Assembly: GCA_016432265.1 (NCBI GenBank) | Contig: CP066681.1 | Location: 770,342-834,341 of the forward strand | Length of the DNA: 64,000 nucleotides | From: Micavibrio aeruginosavorus | GTDB taxonomy: Bacteria > Pseudomonadota > Alphaproteobacteria > Micavibrionales > Micavibrionaceae | Direction of reading: 5' to 3' | Shown: positions 1-8,641 of the stretch, piece after piece | Layout of the letters: each line of letters starts with the position of its first letter | Position numbering within the stretch: the stretch's first letter is position 1 | Translations under genes and position numbers: made by a program | The notes under the pieces: generated by a model | Seen by the model: the letters and a program-made list of their open reading frames with translations, nothing else | Told to the model about the DNA's origin: nothing | Database searches by the model: none

Positions 1-175
1 GTTCAGTTATATGAAACCGCCCGGAAGATGCCTGAGAATGGTCTTTTATGTCAAGAAAAATGAATGTGGAAAATAGCAGGCAAGTTTATCAGTGAAGAAG
101 TCTTAACTATAAAAAACGCAAGTCTCTTTGATTTTTTTTGCATAATCTGAAGTTATCCTGTAAAACTCCCGGCCA
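1..175. other. Upstream stretch with no gene seen
   Basis: AT-rich DNA with several A and T runs and stop codons in the frames I read. I see no coding region, repeat or strong hairpin. It probably carries the promoter for the genes that follow, but no convincing -35/-10 pair stands out. Confidence 0.5.
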
Positions 176-460
176 ATGATTGTCGATATGGATATTATCA
201 TGACCGGTGCCGGGCAGATTGTCCTGGTTGTTCCCGGGGAGATCCCGGCGGGTGCGCTGGAGATGAGCGTGCAGACCGGCAGTGTCACGCTGGCGGCGGA
301 CGGGCATGTGTTCGTGAGCGTTGCTGACATCGATGCCATGACGATCGACGCCTTGGCCGGGCAAAATCAGGTCGATCTGATCGCCGTGCCGGATGCCGAC
401 CATCCCCCCGCCGGGATTACGCATCGGGCCGCTGTTCGTGACGACCGTATAAGAAAATAA
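176..460 (+). CDS. Small hypothetical protein, 94 aa
   Basis: I do not recognise this protein. It starts at an ATG without a clear ribosome-binding site and ends 20 bases before the next gene in the same direction, so the two may be cotranscribed. The product is rich in V, I, A and D, with alternating hydrophobic stretches such as GQIVLVVPGEIPAG that suggest beta structure; there is no signal peptide. GC-rich third codon positions and the tight spacing to the LysM gene favour a real gene. A longer open frame on the opposite strand covers the same DNA and is probably a shadow. Confidence 0.45.
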   Translation: MIVDMDIIMTGAGQIVLVVPGEIPAGALEMSVQTGSVTLAADGHVFVSVADIDAMTIDALAGQNQVDLIAVPDADHPPAGITHRAAVRDDRIRK

Positions 461-480
461 AATAGAGAAAGTGTGTAACG

Positions 481-1902
481 ATGACGTCTTTATCACCCGC
501 GACAACCGTTCTCCCGCTTGAGGCTGCCGATGCGGCGACGATCGCTTCGCTGTCGCGCCGTGAAGCCGATCCCGAGGCCGGAGAAAAGCGCCGCCGCCGT
601 CTGGCGGCTGTGCTGGGGATCGCAGGAGGCCTGGGCGCGGTGCTGGCGGTCAAATCCGCAGCGACCGCAACAGCGGTCTGGCTGGGTGCGCCTGCGCTGG
701 CGACAGTCGTGATTGGTGCCGCCGCCGCCGCCGTGGCTGCGGGCAGCGTTGAATATGTGATGAAGCGCCGCGCCGCGCGCGCCGCCGGGCGGGGCATGAC
801 AGCGGATTATTTCCGCCATTTGTTTGTTGAATCCAAAGCTGCGAAAGTCACAGGACTGATGACGGTTCTGGGTGCGACCGCGCCTGCGACTGCCGTGATG
901 GCGGCGGGCGGGATCGTGGCGGCGCTGGGCGCCGGCGCGAGCGATTATTTCGGCAAGCGCCGCGACATGAAAGCCGCCGGTCTGGTCGTGCCGGATTTTA
1001 GCTGGCGCGACCTGTTTAAAACCATAAACAACTCTAAGAACGCGAAACTGGCCTTCGGCGTCAGCCTGTTGACCGCGCTCGGCGTCACGGCGCTGGGCGA
1101 GGTACTGCACAGCGTTCCTTCTGGCGCCTATTCCGAAGCGTCCGTTGACGCGCCTGTTGCCGATCCGGTTGGCGTAACTCCGGTTGCGGGTGAAACCGCT
1201 GCGCCGGCCCCGGCTCCTGCGGTTGAAATCGCCGTCACCGTGCCGCCGCAGGACTACATCGCCGATTACACGTTGCAGCGCGGCGATAACCTCTGGGATG
1301 TGGCCGAACGCTTGCTGGGCGAGAACGCCACCGATACGCAGGTCGCGAACAAGGTTCATGAAATCGCTGCGCTTAACAATATCGCCGATCCCGATCTGGT
1401 GCTGGCGGGGGATGATATCCGCTTGCCGCTTGCCGCTGTCGATGCCGCCGGGCTGGAACGCGTTCAGTCCGCGTTGCCGGGATTGCAGGCCGCCGCGACC
1501 GCCGATTTGCAGGCCACCTTGACGGAAGCCAAGGCGCATTACGTACCGGCCCCGTCGCCTGCTATGGCCCCTGCCGTCGAGAGTGTCAGCCCCCCTGCCG
1601 CCGTCCCGGCCTTTACCGAAGCCGCCGTTCCGGCCCCTGTCGCTGCTGCGCCGTCGGTCGTGGGAAGTTGTCAGGTCAGCGAGACCGAAACCGCGCTTCA
1701 TTTCGATTGCAAGCTCGACCCCCGCGCGCTGGTGCAGCCGGGGGCGGGGATCGACTTTCATGCCGCCGCGCAGGGCGAGCCGTTCCGCGTCAGCCTGTCC
1801 GCCAATTCCGCGCCGATGACCGTGCAGGAATTTCTGGCCAACCATGCCGTGCCCGAAGCGCAGGAAGCCTTCCGCAACGACCGTTTCGAGCCGCAGCCTT
1901 AA
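481..1902 (+). CDS. LysM-domain membrane protein
   Basis: A 473-residue protein with one LysM peptidoglycan-binding domain at about residues 260-320 (YTLQRGDNLWDVAERLLG, then LNNIADPDLVLAGDDIRLP). Before it lie several alanine- and valine-rich hydrophobic segments at about 35-85, 120-160 and 190-205 that look like membrane spans. After it come a proline/alanine-rich linker and a C-terminal domain with two cysteines (SCQVSE and HFDCKL). LysM domains bind N-acetylglucosamine-containing glycans, so I infer an inner-membrane protein reaching into the peptidoglycan. GAGAAAG precedes the ATG. It overlaps the convergent next gene by 4 bases. The precise role is unknown. Confidence 0.75.
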   Translation: MTSLSPATTVLPLEAADAATIASLSRREADPEAGEKRRRRLAAVLGIAGGLGAVLAVKSAATATAVWLGAPALATVVIGAAAAAVAAGSVEYVMKRRAARAAGRGMTADYFRHLFVESKAAKVTGLMTVLGATAPATAVMAAGGIVAALGAGASDYFGKRRDMKAAGLVVPDFSWRDLFKTINNSKNAKLAFGVSLLTALGVTALGEVLHSVPSGAYSEASVDAPVADPVGVTPVAGETAAPAPAPAVEIAVTVPPQDYIADYTLQRGDNLWDVAERLLGENATDTQVANKVHEIAALNNIADPDLVLAGDDIRLPLAAVDAAGLERVQSALPGLQAAATADLQATLTEAKAHYVPAPSPAMAPAVESVSPPAAVPAFTEAAVPAPVAAAPSVVGSCQVSETETALHFDCKLDPRALVQPGAGIDFHAAAQGEPFRVSLSANSAPMTVQEFLANHAVPEAQEAFRNDRFEPQP

Positions 1903-4271
1903 GCCTCTTTGTAGTCGAGCGCGCGGATGAGGGGCTGCAATTCCTCCTCATAGCGTTTCCAGCTTTTGACTGATGTCTTGTAAACGGGTTTGATAACCTG
2001 CATCTTGCTGGCGGTCAGAACGGTGCGCTTTTGCTCGTGCGGTTTCAGGCAGGCGTCATCCCACGGCAGGCCGATATAATCGATCAGGCGGCGGGCGACT
2101 GCCTCCAGATTGTTCACCGTGTCTTCGTAATCGATCTCGATGAATCGTTCCGGCACCACGCTGCGCCAATGCGCCATCAGTTCTTCGTAGAGCTTGTATT
2201 GAGCGGCCAGCTCTTCAAGATTGTAAGACCAGTATTGCCCGCGCGCGAACAACTGCTTGTAGCAAGACAGGCATGTATCGACCGGGTCGCGGCGGCAATG
2301 GATGATTTTGGCGTTGGGCAGCGTGCAGATAATCTCGCCGATACGCGAATAATTGCCCGGCATCTTGTCGGTGATGCGCTTGGCCCCGCCGCTTGGGTCG
2401 CGGGCGCGGATCATGTCGACGTAGGTCTGGCCGAAGGCGGCGGCATTCTCCGGGTGCAGCGCGCCGCACTGGCGCTCGGTTGCGGTCAGATCCATCAATT
2501 CGCCCGCGCCGAACACATCGGGGTGGGATGAAATGATCTGTTCGGTCAGCGTCGTCCCCGAACGCGGCATGCCGACGATAAAAACAGGAATATCCGAAGG
2601 GCAGCCTTTACCCGCGAACATGTCGATAGTCTGGCGGCTGTATGTTTCGCGGATCTGTTTGAAGCCTTCCGCGCACAGCTCGTGATTATAGGATACGGTG
2701 CGGCGCTTGGCGTCGTTGCCTTTCTTCAGGTAAATGAAGGATTTCTTGTAATCGCCGATGTCCTCGCAGGCGTTGGCCAGCGCGAAATAAAGGCTGATGC
2801 AATATTGCGTGCCGCGCTTTTCGGCGCCTTCCTCGAGGGCGCAGAGATCGCGGAAATCATCGCTGTCGGCTTTATATTTTTGCGCCTTGCCCAGAGAGTA
2901 AAACAGGCTCGGCAGATCGCGCGTGATTGAAAGACCCTTGCGCACATATTCGACCGACGCCTCGATATCGCCCTCGGATTGCTCGATTTCAGCGAGCGTG
3001 GCATAGCCCAGAGCCATATCGGGTTTGAGGGCAAGAGCCTTGTTAATCGCCTCGATGGCTTCGGGCACGCGGTTGCTTAAGAAATAGGTAATGCCCTTGC
3101 GCAGATAGGCTTCAGGCATCTCGGGGTTGAGGGCCACCGCCTTGTCGATGGCGGCAAGGGCGTCTTCGATGCGGTTGGCGCGCTCCATCACGGTGGCGAG
3201 TTTCAGATAGACGCGGGGCGAATCCGGTTCGAGCCGCAAGGCTTCTTCAAGCGCGGCTTCGGCCTCGTCGATGCGGTCGGCGGCGAACAGCACGTCGGAA
3301 AGCTCGGCGTAGGCCTGCGCCGATGCGGGCTTGAGCAGGATGGCTTTTTGCGCGTGTTCCTGCGCGTCCTCGATCTCGCCCAGTTCCATCAACGCCAGAC
3401 ATAAATTGCCGTGCGCGTCGCCGTAGTCGGGTTTGAAGGCGATGGCATAACGAATAGCTGTGGCGGCTTCTTCATAACGCTGTTGGTCGAGCAGGGCCAC
3501 GCCCAGATTGTTCTGCGCCTCGGCATAGTCCGGCTTCAACGATACGGCCTTGCGGAACCATTCCTCGGCTTCTTTGGGCTTGCCCTGATCGCGCAGCACG
3601 TTGCCCAGATTGTTCATCGCGAAGACCAGCTTCGGGTCTAGCTCCAGCGCCTTGCGGCAGGCGGCTTCGGCCTCGGCCAGCTTGCCCTGATCGCGCAGGG
3701 CGTTGCCGATATTGTTCCACGGGTGCGCGAATTTCGGGTGATCGCGGGTGATGTCCTGCCACACGGACAGAGCCTCTTCGCGCTTGCCCTGCGCCACCAG
3801 CGCATTGCCGAGGTTGAGACGCGCATCCAGCATATCGGGTTGCAGCGCCAGCGCGCGCCGGCAAAGCGCTTCCGCTTCCTGGTAGCGTTCCAGCTTCCAC
3901 AGCGCGTTAGCCTTGCTGCTTAAGGCGTCGACGAAATCGGGGTCGAGTTCCACGGCGCGATCCCACCCGGCCAGCGCCGCCTCGGGCTGTCCGGTTTCGG
4001 CCATCATCACGGCGTAATTGTTCCAAAAATGCGGCGCGTCGCTTTCCCGACCTCCGGCGTCATAGGCCTGCCGGATCAGGCGCGCGGCTTCATCGAGACG
4101 CCCGCGCTGGTAACAAACGATCGCCAGATTATGCAGTGCGTCGAAATGATCGGGCGCGGCTTTCAGGATATCGCGATAGGTGCGGTCGGCCAGCACCAGA
4201 TTGTTCTGGCGGTGATAACCGGCTGCGATCTGCAGCGCATCATCGAGCGGAACTTCATTCGAAAGCGGCAT
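1899..4271 (-). CDS. TPR-repeat sulfotransferase-family protein
   Basis: A 790-residue protein. About residues 10-450 are a long run of tetratricopeptide repeats with the usual A..LG.AL pattern and repeating D-P spacing. The C-terminal part is a sulfotransferase domain: GMPRSGTTLTEQI near residue 565 matches the 5'-phosphosulfate-binding loop of PAPS-dependent sulfotransferases, and IIHCRRDPVDTCLSCYKQ matches the 3'-phosphate-binding strand. Such TPR-sulfotransferase fusions are common in alphaproteobacteria and are thought to act on proteins or glycans, but the substrate cannot be told here. AAGGAT lies about 10 bases before the ATG. No signal peptide is seen, so it is probably cytoplasmic. 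Confidence 0.85.
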   Translation of the reverse strand: MPLSNEVPLDDALQIAAGYHRQNNLVLADRTYRDILKAAPDHFDALHNLAIVCYQRGRLDEAARLIRQAYDAGGRESDAPHFWNNYAVMMAETGQPEAALAGWDRAVELDPDFVDALSSKANALWKLERYQEAEALCRRALALQPDMLDARLNLGNALVAQGKREEALSVWQDITRDHPKFAHPWNNIGNALRDQGKLAEAEAACRKALELDPKLVFAMNNLGNVLRDQGKPKEAEEWFRKAVSLKPDYAEAQNNLGVALLDQQRYEEAATAIRYAIAFKPDYGDAHGNLCLALMELGEIEDAQEHAQKAILLKPASAQAYAELSDVLFAADRIDEAEAALEEALRLEPDSPRVYLKLATVMERANRIEDALAAIDKAVALNPEMPEAYLRKGITYFLSNRVPEAIEAINKALALKPDMALGYATLAEIEQSEGDIEASVEYVRKGLSITRDLPSLFYSLGKAQKYKADSDDFRDLCALEEGAEKRGTQYCISLYFALANACEDIGDYKKSFIYLKKGNDAKRRTVSYNHELCAEGFKQIRETYSRQTIDMFAGKGCPSDIPVFIVGMPRSGTTLTEQIISSHPDVFGAGELMDLTATERQCGALHPENAAAFGQTYVDMIRARDPSGGAKRITDKMPGNYSRIGEIICTLPNAKIIHCRRDPVDTCLSCYKQLFARGQYWSYNLEELAAQYKLYEELMAHWRSVVPERFIEIDYEDTVNNLEAVARRLIDYIGLPWDDACLKPHEQKRTVLTASKMQVIKPVYKTSVKSWKRYEEELQPLIRALDYKEA

Positions 4272-4362
4272 GCGCGGGGATATCCTTGGCGGTTGCGGGT
4301 TCGGTATAATCCGCCTTAAGGATAAGGCGCACAGGCCCGGCTGACAACCATGGCCCGCCTTC

Positions 4363-4391
4363 TTGACATTAGGATATAATTCCTATAAGAT
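4363..4391 (+). promoter_or_regulatory. Probable sigma-70 promoter
   Basis: TTGACA at 4363-4368 and TAAGAT at 4386-4391 are separated by 17 bases. A further TATAAT string lies between them. It points at the gene starting at 4479, with an intrinsic-terminator-like hairpin in between. Confidence 0.5.
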
Positions 4392-4476
4392 GCAGGCCAT
4401 CAACGCCCCGACTCCGCCCGCGCCCCGGGCGGCATTTTTTTACTGGCAGGCGTATTTTCCCGCAACAAAGGATTGA
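4390..4476 (+). CDS. Possible 28-aa leader ORF
   Basis: A short open frame from ATG 4390 to TGA 4474-4476, ending two bases before the ATG of the next gene. The product is proline/alanine-rich at first and aromatic later (AAFFYWQAYFPATKD). It begins inside the -10 region of the predicted promoter, so translation from this ATG needs a start site further upstream. It runs straight through the hairpin at 4414-4432. It may be a leader peptide or chance; no ribosome-binding site is clear. Confidence 0.2.
   Translation: MQAINAPTPPAPRAAFFYWQAYFPATKD
4414..4441 (+). terminator. Intrinsic-terminator-like hairpin in a leader
   Basis: CCGCCCG at 4414-4420 pairs with CGGGCGG at 4426-4432 around a 5-base loop, followed by CA and seven T. 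It sits between the predicted promoter and the gene at 4479, so it would stop transcription early unless overridden. Confidence 0.55.
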
Positions 4477-4478
4477 CC

Positions 4479-5315
4479 ATGCTGACCGATAATACATATG
4501 GGCTGCCGCGCCCGCGTCCCCGCTTTGTTCCCGCCACCGCCAGCCCCTATCTCGACGGCGTGCTGGCCAGCACGGTGTTCGATCTCGACGCCACCATCGC
4601 CGCCAGCTACGGCGGTTCCGGCCAGACATGGGCCAATCTGACCGCTGCCCCGGCGGATGGATCCGCCAAGACCGCCTATGATTTTTACCTCGGTGCGACT
4701 TCGTCTGCGGCGTCCGACGATCCCGCGTTCAACGGCACGCCGGGCGACTCTGCGGCCTATTTCTCGGTCGACGGCGGCGATTTCTGGCGGCTGGCGGGTG
4801 CGAAGCCGGATTTTCTCGATGCCCTGCATAAAACCACGGGTGGCACCAACTGGTGGCTGGCCATGACCATCCGTTGGGCGACATCGGGCAACGGGTTATT
4901 CGGCACTGGCAATGCCTCGTCTGCGCCGGGGATGAATTTACGCACGACCAGCGCCGACGGCTCGATGAATTTAAGGATGCGTGGCGATACAGCTACAGTG
5001 ACATTCGCCTCTCCGGCGGGGTTGCTGACCAATGGCGGCGATGCGGTGATTATCCATTCCTTCAACAAGGACACCAGCATCATGGCGCGGTGGGTAAACA
5101 CGAGGACGGGGACAACGGGCGCTTTCGTCCCGAACGCCACGTCATCCGATGCGTCCGGCGCCGGGGAGATTTTTTCCCGCGGCGACGGCAATTTCTTTAT
5201 GGCGTCCGGCGCGCGGCTGTATTCCTGCGCGATGGGCAATGAATATCTCGACGACACCAAAGCCGCCGCGATCATCGCGCATCTGAACGCCCGGCATAAT
5301 CGCACCTATGCGTAG
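4479..5315 (+). CDS. Hypothetical lectin/jelly-roll-like protein
   Basis: A 278-residue protein I do not recognise by name. The ATG at 4479 is chosen because AAAGGA lies 6 bases upstream; an in-frame TTG at 4473 would leave no spacing. The sequence alternates short beta-type stretches with T, S, G and D turns (FWRLAGAKPDFLDALHK, WWLAMTIRW, FMASGARLYSCAMGNEYLDD), as seen in concanavalin-A-like lectin folds and in some phage tail or surface proteins. There is no signal peptide. It is preceded by a promoter and early terminator. Function is unknown; a link to the fibre genes downstream is only positional. Confidence 0.6.
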   Translation: MLTDNTYGLPRPRPRFVPATASPYLDGVLASTVFDLDATIAASYGGSGQTWANLTAAPADGSAKTAYDFYLGATSSAASDDPAFNGTPGDSAAYFSVDGGDFWRLAGAKPDFLDALHKTTGGTNWWLAMTIRWATSGNGLFGTGNASSAPGMNLRTTSADGSMNLRMRGDTATVTFASPAGLLTNGGDAVIIHSFNKDTSIMARWVNTRTGTTGAFVPNATSSDASGAGEIFSRGDGNFFMASGARLYSCAMGNEYLDDTKAAAIIAHLNARHNRTYA

Positions 5316-5616
5316 TACGGGGGCGTGCGTCATTTCATCGGCCTCATACCGCGAAGATAGGCTCTTTTCCGGATTGCCCCCCATACCTTGGTGCAGGCAT
5401 GCTTCTTGCGAGATATGAAAACGACATAAAACTAAACGTTTTCCGCGGTTATGGAATACCGCATTAAGCCTTTGTTCATGACTTCGATTGCAAAATGAGA
5501 ATAGGGCACCGGGTATTTTGATACCCCCATTTATGGTACGATAGTAACCGGATTGATTCGTTTATTTTTTTACTAACTGCGGCGCAAGCCGGATCGCAAA
5601 AAGCAAGGAGACGATT
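5316..5616. other. Intergenic region before the DUF4402 genes
   Basis: No coding region seen. It holds a small hairpin GGGTAT-TTTG-ATACCC at 5511-5526 and AT-rich DNA just upstream of the first subunit gene (TTTATTTTTTTACTAAC), which is where I would expect the operon promoter. No certain -35/-10 pair was found. Confidence 0.4.
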
Positions 5617-6168
5617 ATGACAAAAAGAATTCTACTAACCACGGGGCTCGCGGTGCTGGCTCTTGGTGCGCTGGGCATCAGCCATCAGGCGCGCGCCGTG
5701 TCGGACACGGGCGATATCGAAGCTACAATCGTGCAGCCGATTACATTCACAGCCGTAGACACGCTTGATTTTGGCAACATTGCCGCGCCGACCGCCGGAA
5801 CAAACACGGTTGTGATTGCCCCGAATACAGGCGCGCGCACGCTCGCCGGTGGTGGTGATGGTCTGCTGATCGCCGGTGGCGGCGAGCAGGACGGCACCTT
5901 CAACCTTGACGGGGAAGATACTTTGACGGTCGATATTGACGTTCCCGCCGACGGCACTGTGACCGTGACAAGCGGTGCAAATACGATGAACGTTGACGTA
6001 TTTACATGGGCTTACGATGGGGGCGGCGCAACTACGGGCGACGGCTCTGTAGCGCTGGCAGTCGGCGGCCCGGATGTTTTGTCCGTGGGGGCGACTCTTT
6101 CTGTCGGTACGGCGCAGGCTGCCGGTACCTACACGGGTACCTATACGGTCGATGTCACCTATCAATAG
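5617..6168 (+). CDS. DUF4402 fibre subunit 1
   Basis: A 183-residue exported protein. A Sec signal peptide (MTKRILLTTGLAVLALGALG, cleavage near ARA-VSD) is followed by a single DUF4402-type beta domain. Hallmarks are DFGNIAAPTAGTNTVVI near the start, and the C-terminal pattern VGATLSVGTAQAAGTYTGTYTVDVTYQ-like ending in an aromatic-Q, which resembles donor-strand fimbrial subunits. AAGGAG precedes the ATG. It is the first of three tandem paralogues followed by a PapD-like chaperone and an usher-like protein, so I infer a secreted surface fibre subunit. The family's biochemical role is not established. Confidence 0.8.
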   Translation: MTKRILLTTGLAVLALGALGISHQARAVSDTGDIEATIVQPITFTAVDTLDFGNIAAPTAGTNTVVIAPNTGARTLAGGGDGLLIAGGGEQDGTFNLDGEDTLTVDIDVPADGTVTVTSGANTMNVDVFTWAYDGGGATTGDGSVALAVGGPDVLSVGATLSVGTAQAAGTYTGTYTVDVTYQ

Positions 6169-6271
6169 TTAATTGGGTAGATACTGAAGTTTTGCGATCA
6201 GAGGCGGGTGGGGATTGGATTATCCCCACCCCCTTCCTGATAAGAGTATAAAGAGCCCAGGGGAGTGCCCG

Positions 6272-6823
6272 ATGAGATTTTCCGGATTGCAGAAAACGAG
6301 CGCGCTGACAAAAACTGCCGGGATGGCGGCGGTTGCTGTGAGCCTGAGTGTTTTTATGTACCCGGAAACGGCGGCGGCGGTAACGGCCATCGGCAATGCT
6401 GAAGGCACGATTGTCAATATGGCCGTTCCTACCCTCAATGATATTCAGGAACTGAATTTCGGCGCGATTATCTCGGGCGGGGCGGGGACGGTCGATGTCT
6501 CGACCGGCGGCGTCGGCACGCCCACGGGCGTCAACCTGGTGCCTTCCTCCGGCCTGCAGCAGGGGATTATGCGCATCGTCGGCAATGCGGCGGCGCTGGT
6601 TGATATCAGCATGACGGCGCCGAGCTACGCCGTTTCCAACGGCACTGCCACGATGAACGTGAACGCTTTCGATATTGGCAACGGCCCTGGCAATGCCCAT
6701 ACCGTCACGATCGGCGGCACCAATGTTGTGGATGTGAATGTCGGCGCGACCCTGAATGTGGGGGCTGCGCAATCCACAGGCACCTATACCGGAACCTATA
6801 CCATGAACGCCGCTTACCAGTAA
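6272..6823 (+). CDS. DUF4402 fibre subunit 2
   Basis: A 183-residue paralogue of the previous gene. I place the start at ATG 6272, after AGGGGAG at about 6259-6265, rather than at an earlier in-frame start. The signal peptide ends near ETAAA. LNFGAIISGGAG and the C-terminal VNVGATLNVGAAQSTGTYTG repeat the subunit 1 pattern. The shared ending TYTGTYT.NAAYQ suggests the same fold and assembly route. It lies 103 bases after subunit 1 and 12 bases before subunit 3, so it is probably part of one transcript. Confidence 0.8.
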   Translation: MRFSGLQKTSALTKTAGMAAVAVSLSVFMYPETAAAVTAIGNAEGTIVNMAVPTLNDIQELNFGAIISGGAGTVDVSTGGVGTPTGVNLVPSSGLQQGIMRIVGNAAALVDISMTAPSYAVSNGTATMNVNAFDIGNGPGNAHTVTIGGTNVVDVNVGATLNVGAAQSTGTYTGTYTMNAAYQ

Positions 6824-6835
6824 GGATGACGTGAT

Positions 6836-7399
6836 TTGAGCAAAGCTGTCACCAGCGCCAGAACCGACAAAGCCATCGTCCGCACGGGCGCGCTTGCGGT
6901 GATGGTCACGCTGTCTTCGGTGGCGATGGTTAAGGCGATTGCCGCCACGGCGACCCTGCCGGTGATGGCCAAGCTGATCCGCGCCATCGAGATCACGATC
7001 AATACCTCGCTTGATTTCGGTACGCTCGCCTTCACCAACGAACAGGTCGGGGAAGCTAAAATCGACCCCGCCACCGGCGTTTTGACCACCGACGGTAACA
7101 ACAGCCTGATGCTGGCGGGCGGCAAGCCCAAGGCGGGCCGTGTGATTATCCGCGGTTCTGAATTTCCGGTGCAGGTCAGCATGGAGCAGGCCGCTGTGCA
7201 GCTTTCGAACGGCGAAATGTTTGTGACCGTCGAGGATTTCAATTTCCTCAACAAGGCGGTCGGCAGCCGCGTCACCATCACCCCCAATCTGACCGCGAAT
7301 ACCATCAGCCTGCCCGTGGGGGCAACGCTGAAAACCAAGGTCGGGCAATTAAGCGGCACCTATATGGGCAGCAACCGCGTTTTTGCCAATTATCAGTGA
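6836..7399 (+). CDS. DUF4402-like fibre subunit 3
   Basis: A 187-residue protein starting at TTG 6836, because an in-frame stop lies at 6827 and AAGGA at 6822-6826 gives 9-base spacing. A hydrophobic export segment at about residues 14-35 is followed by LDFGTLAFTNEQVGEAKIDP and the ending VGATLKTKVGQLSGTYMGSN...ANYQ, matching subunits 1 and 2 but more divergent and with more charged residues. It could be a tip, anchor or minor subunit. It ends about 160 bases before the chaperone gene. Confidence 0.75.
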   Translation: MSKAVTSARTDKAIVRTGALAVMVTLSSVAMVKAIAATATLPVMAKLIRAIEITINTSLDFGTLAFTNEQVGEAKIDPATGVLTTDGNNSLMLAGGKPKAGRVIIRGSEFPVQVSMEQAAVQLSNGEMFVTVEDFNFLNKAVGSRVTITPNLTANTISLPVGATLKTKVGQLSGTYMGSNRVFANYQ

Positions 7400-7560
7400 T
7401 ATCTTCCATAATTTCCCTGCCGGACAGCCTCCTGTGCGTAAGGTCGGGTAAGTCCCTGATTTATGGGGGATTGCATTACCGCGTAAACTCATGCAGAATC
7501 TTAAGAGAAGGATTGGCCGTGACTCAGGGCCTCCGCGTCCACGATTCTTGATCGAAATAG

Positions 7561-8442
7561 ATGAAACATCTGCAACTGAAAGCGCCCGCGCGGCGTCTGG
7601 TTTATACGGGTCTGGCCGCTTTAGTCGCCGGGCTGACGGCGCTGACTTTGTGGGCGCCGGATGCGCAGGCGCTGAAAGTCACATTGAAACGCGCCGTGTT
7701 CGAGGGGCCGCGCCGCACGGAAGTTCTGACCATCATCAATAACTCGGCTGAGGAACAGGCGTACCGCCTGGGCTGGCGCATGATGCGCATGACGGAAAAC
7801 CAGTCGATGGTCGCGGTCGATGATCCGGCGCAGGCCGCCGACCTGAGACCGGTGGATGAAATGATCCGCTACGCGCCGCGCCGGATTGTGATTCCGCCCG
7901 GCGGCACCCAGCAGGTGCGCCTGCTGTTGCGCAAGCCTAAGGATTTGGCCGAGGGTGAATACCGTTCGCATTTCTGGATCCAGCCGGAGGCCGAAAGCGT
8001 GAAATTCGAGCCGCCGAGCGAGGAAATGGCCGAAGCCGCCAAAACCAAGCCGGTGGTGCAGATCAAGATGCTGACCGGGATCACCATTCCGGTGATCGTG
8101 CGCCACGGCAAGCTTTCTGTGAAAAGCACGATTACCGATGCGCGCGTCGCGCGTGATGGTGGTGGCAAGGCCATGAATGTCGGTTTTACGTTGAACCGCG
8201 AGGGCAATCGCAGCGTTTACGGCGACCTGAAATTTATCTGCAACGGCGGTACGCTGGCCAAGCAGATCAAGGGGATTGCTGTTTATACGGAAATCACCAA
8301 GCGCTTCATGAATTTCTCTATTCCGTACCCCGAAGGCGGGGTTTCGGCCTGTTCGTCGATGAAAATCGAGTATATCGCCGATGAAGATGATCTCGATCTT
8401 CAGGGCGTGACGCTTGCCGCAGCCGAGGTCGCGGTTCAATAA
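7561..8442 (+). CDS. PapD-like periplasmic fimbrial chaperone
   Basis: A 293-residue exported protein: signal peptide to about residue 38 (ending DAQA), then an N-terminal immunoglobulin-like domain (KVTLKRAVFEGPRRTEVLTI, YAPRRIVIPPGGTQQVRLLL) and a second domain (VKIKMLTGITIPVIVRHGKL region onward). The R-R-I-V-I-P-P-G-G-Q-x-V-R-L pattern is the G1-strand and cleft region of chaperone-usher chaperones, which cap subunits by donor-strand complementation. It follows three DUF4402 subunit genes and precedes an usher-like gene, which supports the role. A strong terminator follows the gene, so the usher is probably transcribed separately at least in part. The ribosome-binding site is weak. Confidence 0.8.
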   Translation: MKHLQLKAPARRLVYTGLAALVAGLTALTLWAPDAQALKVTLKRAVFEGPRRTEVLTIINNSAEEQAYRLGWRMMRMTENQSMVAVDDPAQAADLRPVDEMIRYAPRRIVIPPGGTQQVRLLLRKPKDLAEGEYRSHFWIQPEAESVKFEPPSEEMAEAAKTKPVVQIKMLTGITIPVIVRHGKLSVKSTITDARVARDGGGKAMNVGFTLNREGNRSVYGDLKFICNGGTLAKQIKGIAVYTEITKRFMNFSIPYPEGGVSACSSMKIEYIADEDDLDLQGVTLAAAEVAVQ

Positions 8443-8472
8443 CAAGGATTTTGCAAGCAATCTCATTTCCCA

Positions 8473-8506
8473 AACGCCCGGTCTTCATGTCCGGGCGTTG
8501 TTTTTT
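8473..8506 (+). terminator. Intrinsic terminator after the chaperone gene
   Basis: AACGCCCGG at 8473-8481 pairs perfectly with CCGGGCGTT at 8491-8499 around a 9-base loop, followed by G and six T. Confidence 0.85.
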
Positions 8507-8641
8507 CCGCTATATGATTGATTTTTCTCTGGTATCGGTGAGTCAGGATGTTACAATGGTATTGGGCTACTCTACCAAGAGTTTTTTACGCGTAACGACT
8601 ATCAAACATCTCTCCTGACTACCTTTCTCCAGCTCAGTTTC

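Noticed and set aside
719-735. GCC repeat tract as a phase-variable repeat
   Set aside because: It is a triplet run in an alanine-rich coding stretch; length changes would not shift the frame and five units is not unusual at this GC content.
493-1845. Long open frame on the minus strand opposite the LysM gene (450 codons)
   Set aside because: Rich in R, G and Q with no domain, and explained by the GC-rich codon pattern of the plus-strand gene, which has a clear LysM domain.
7491-7742. Plus-strand frame overlapping the start of the chaperone gene
   Set aside because: It reads in a different frame from the chaperone, whose signal peptide and immunoglobulin-like domain are clear.
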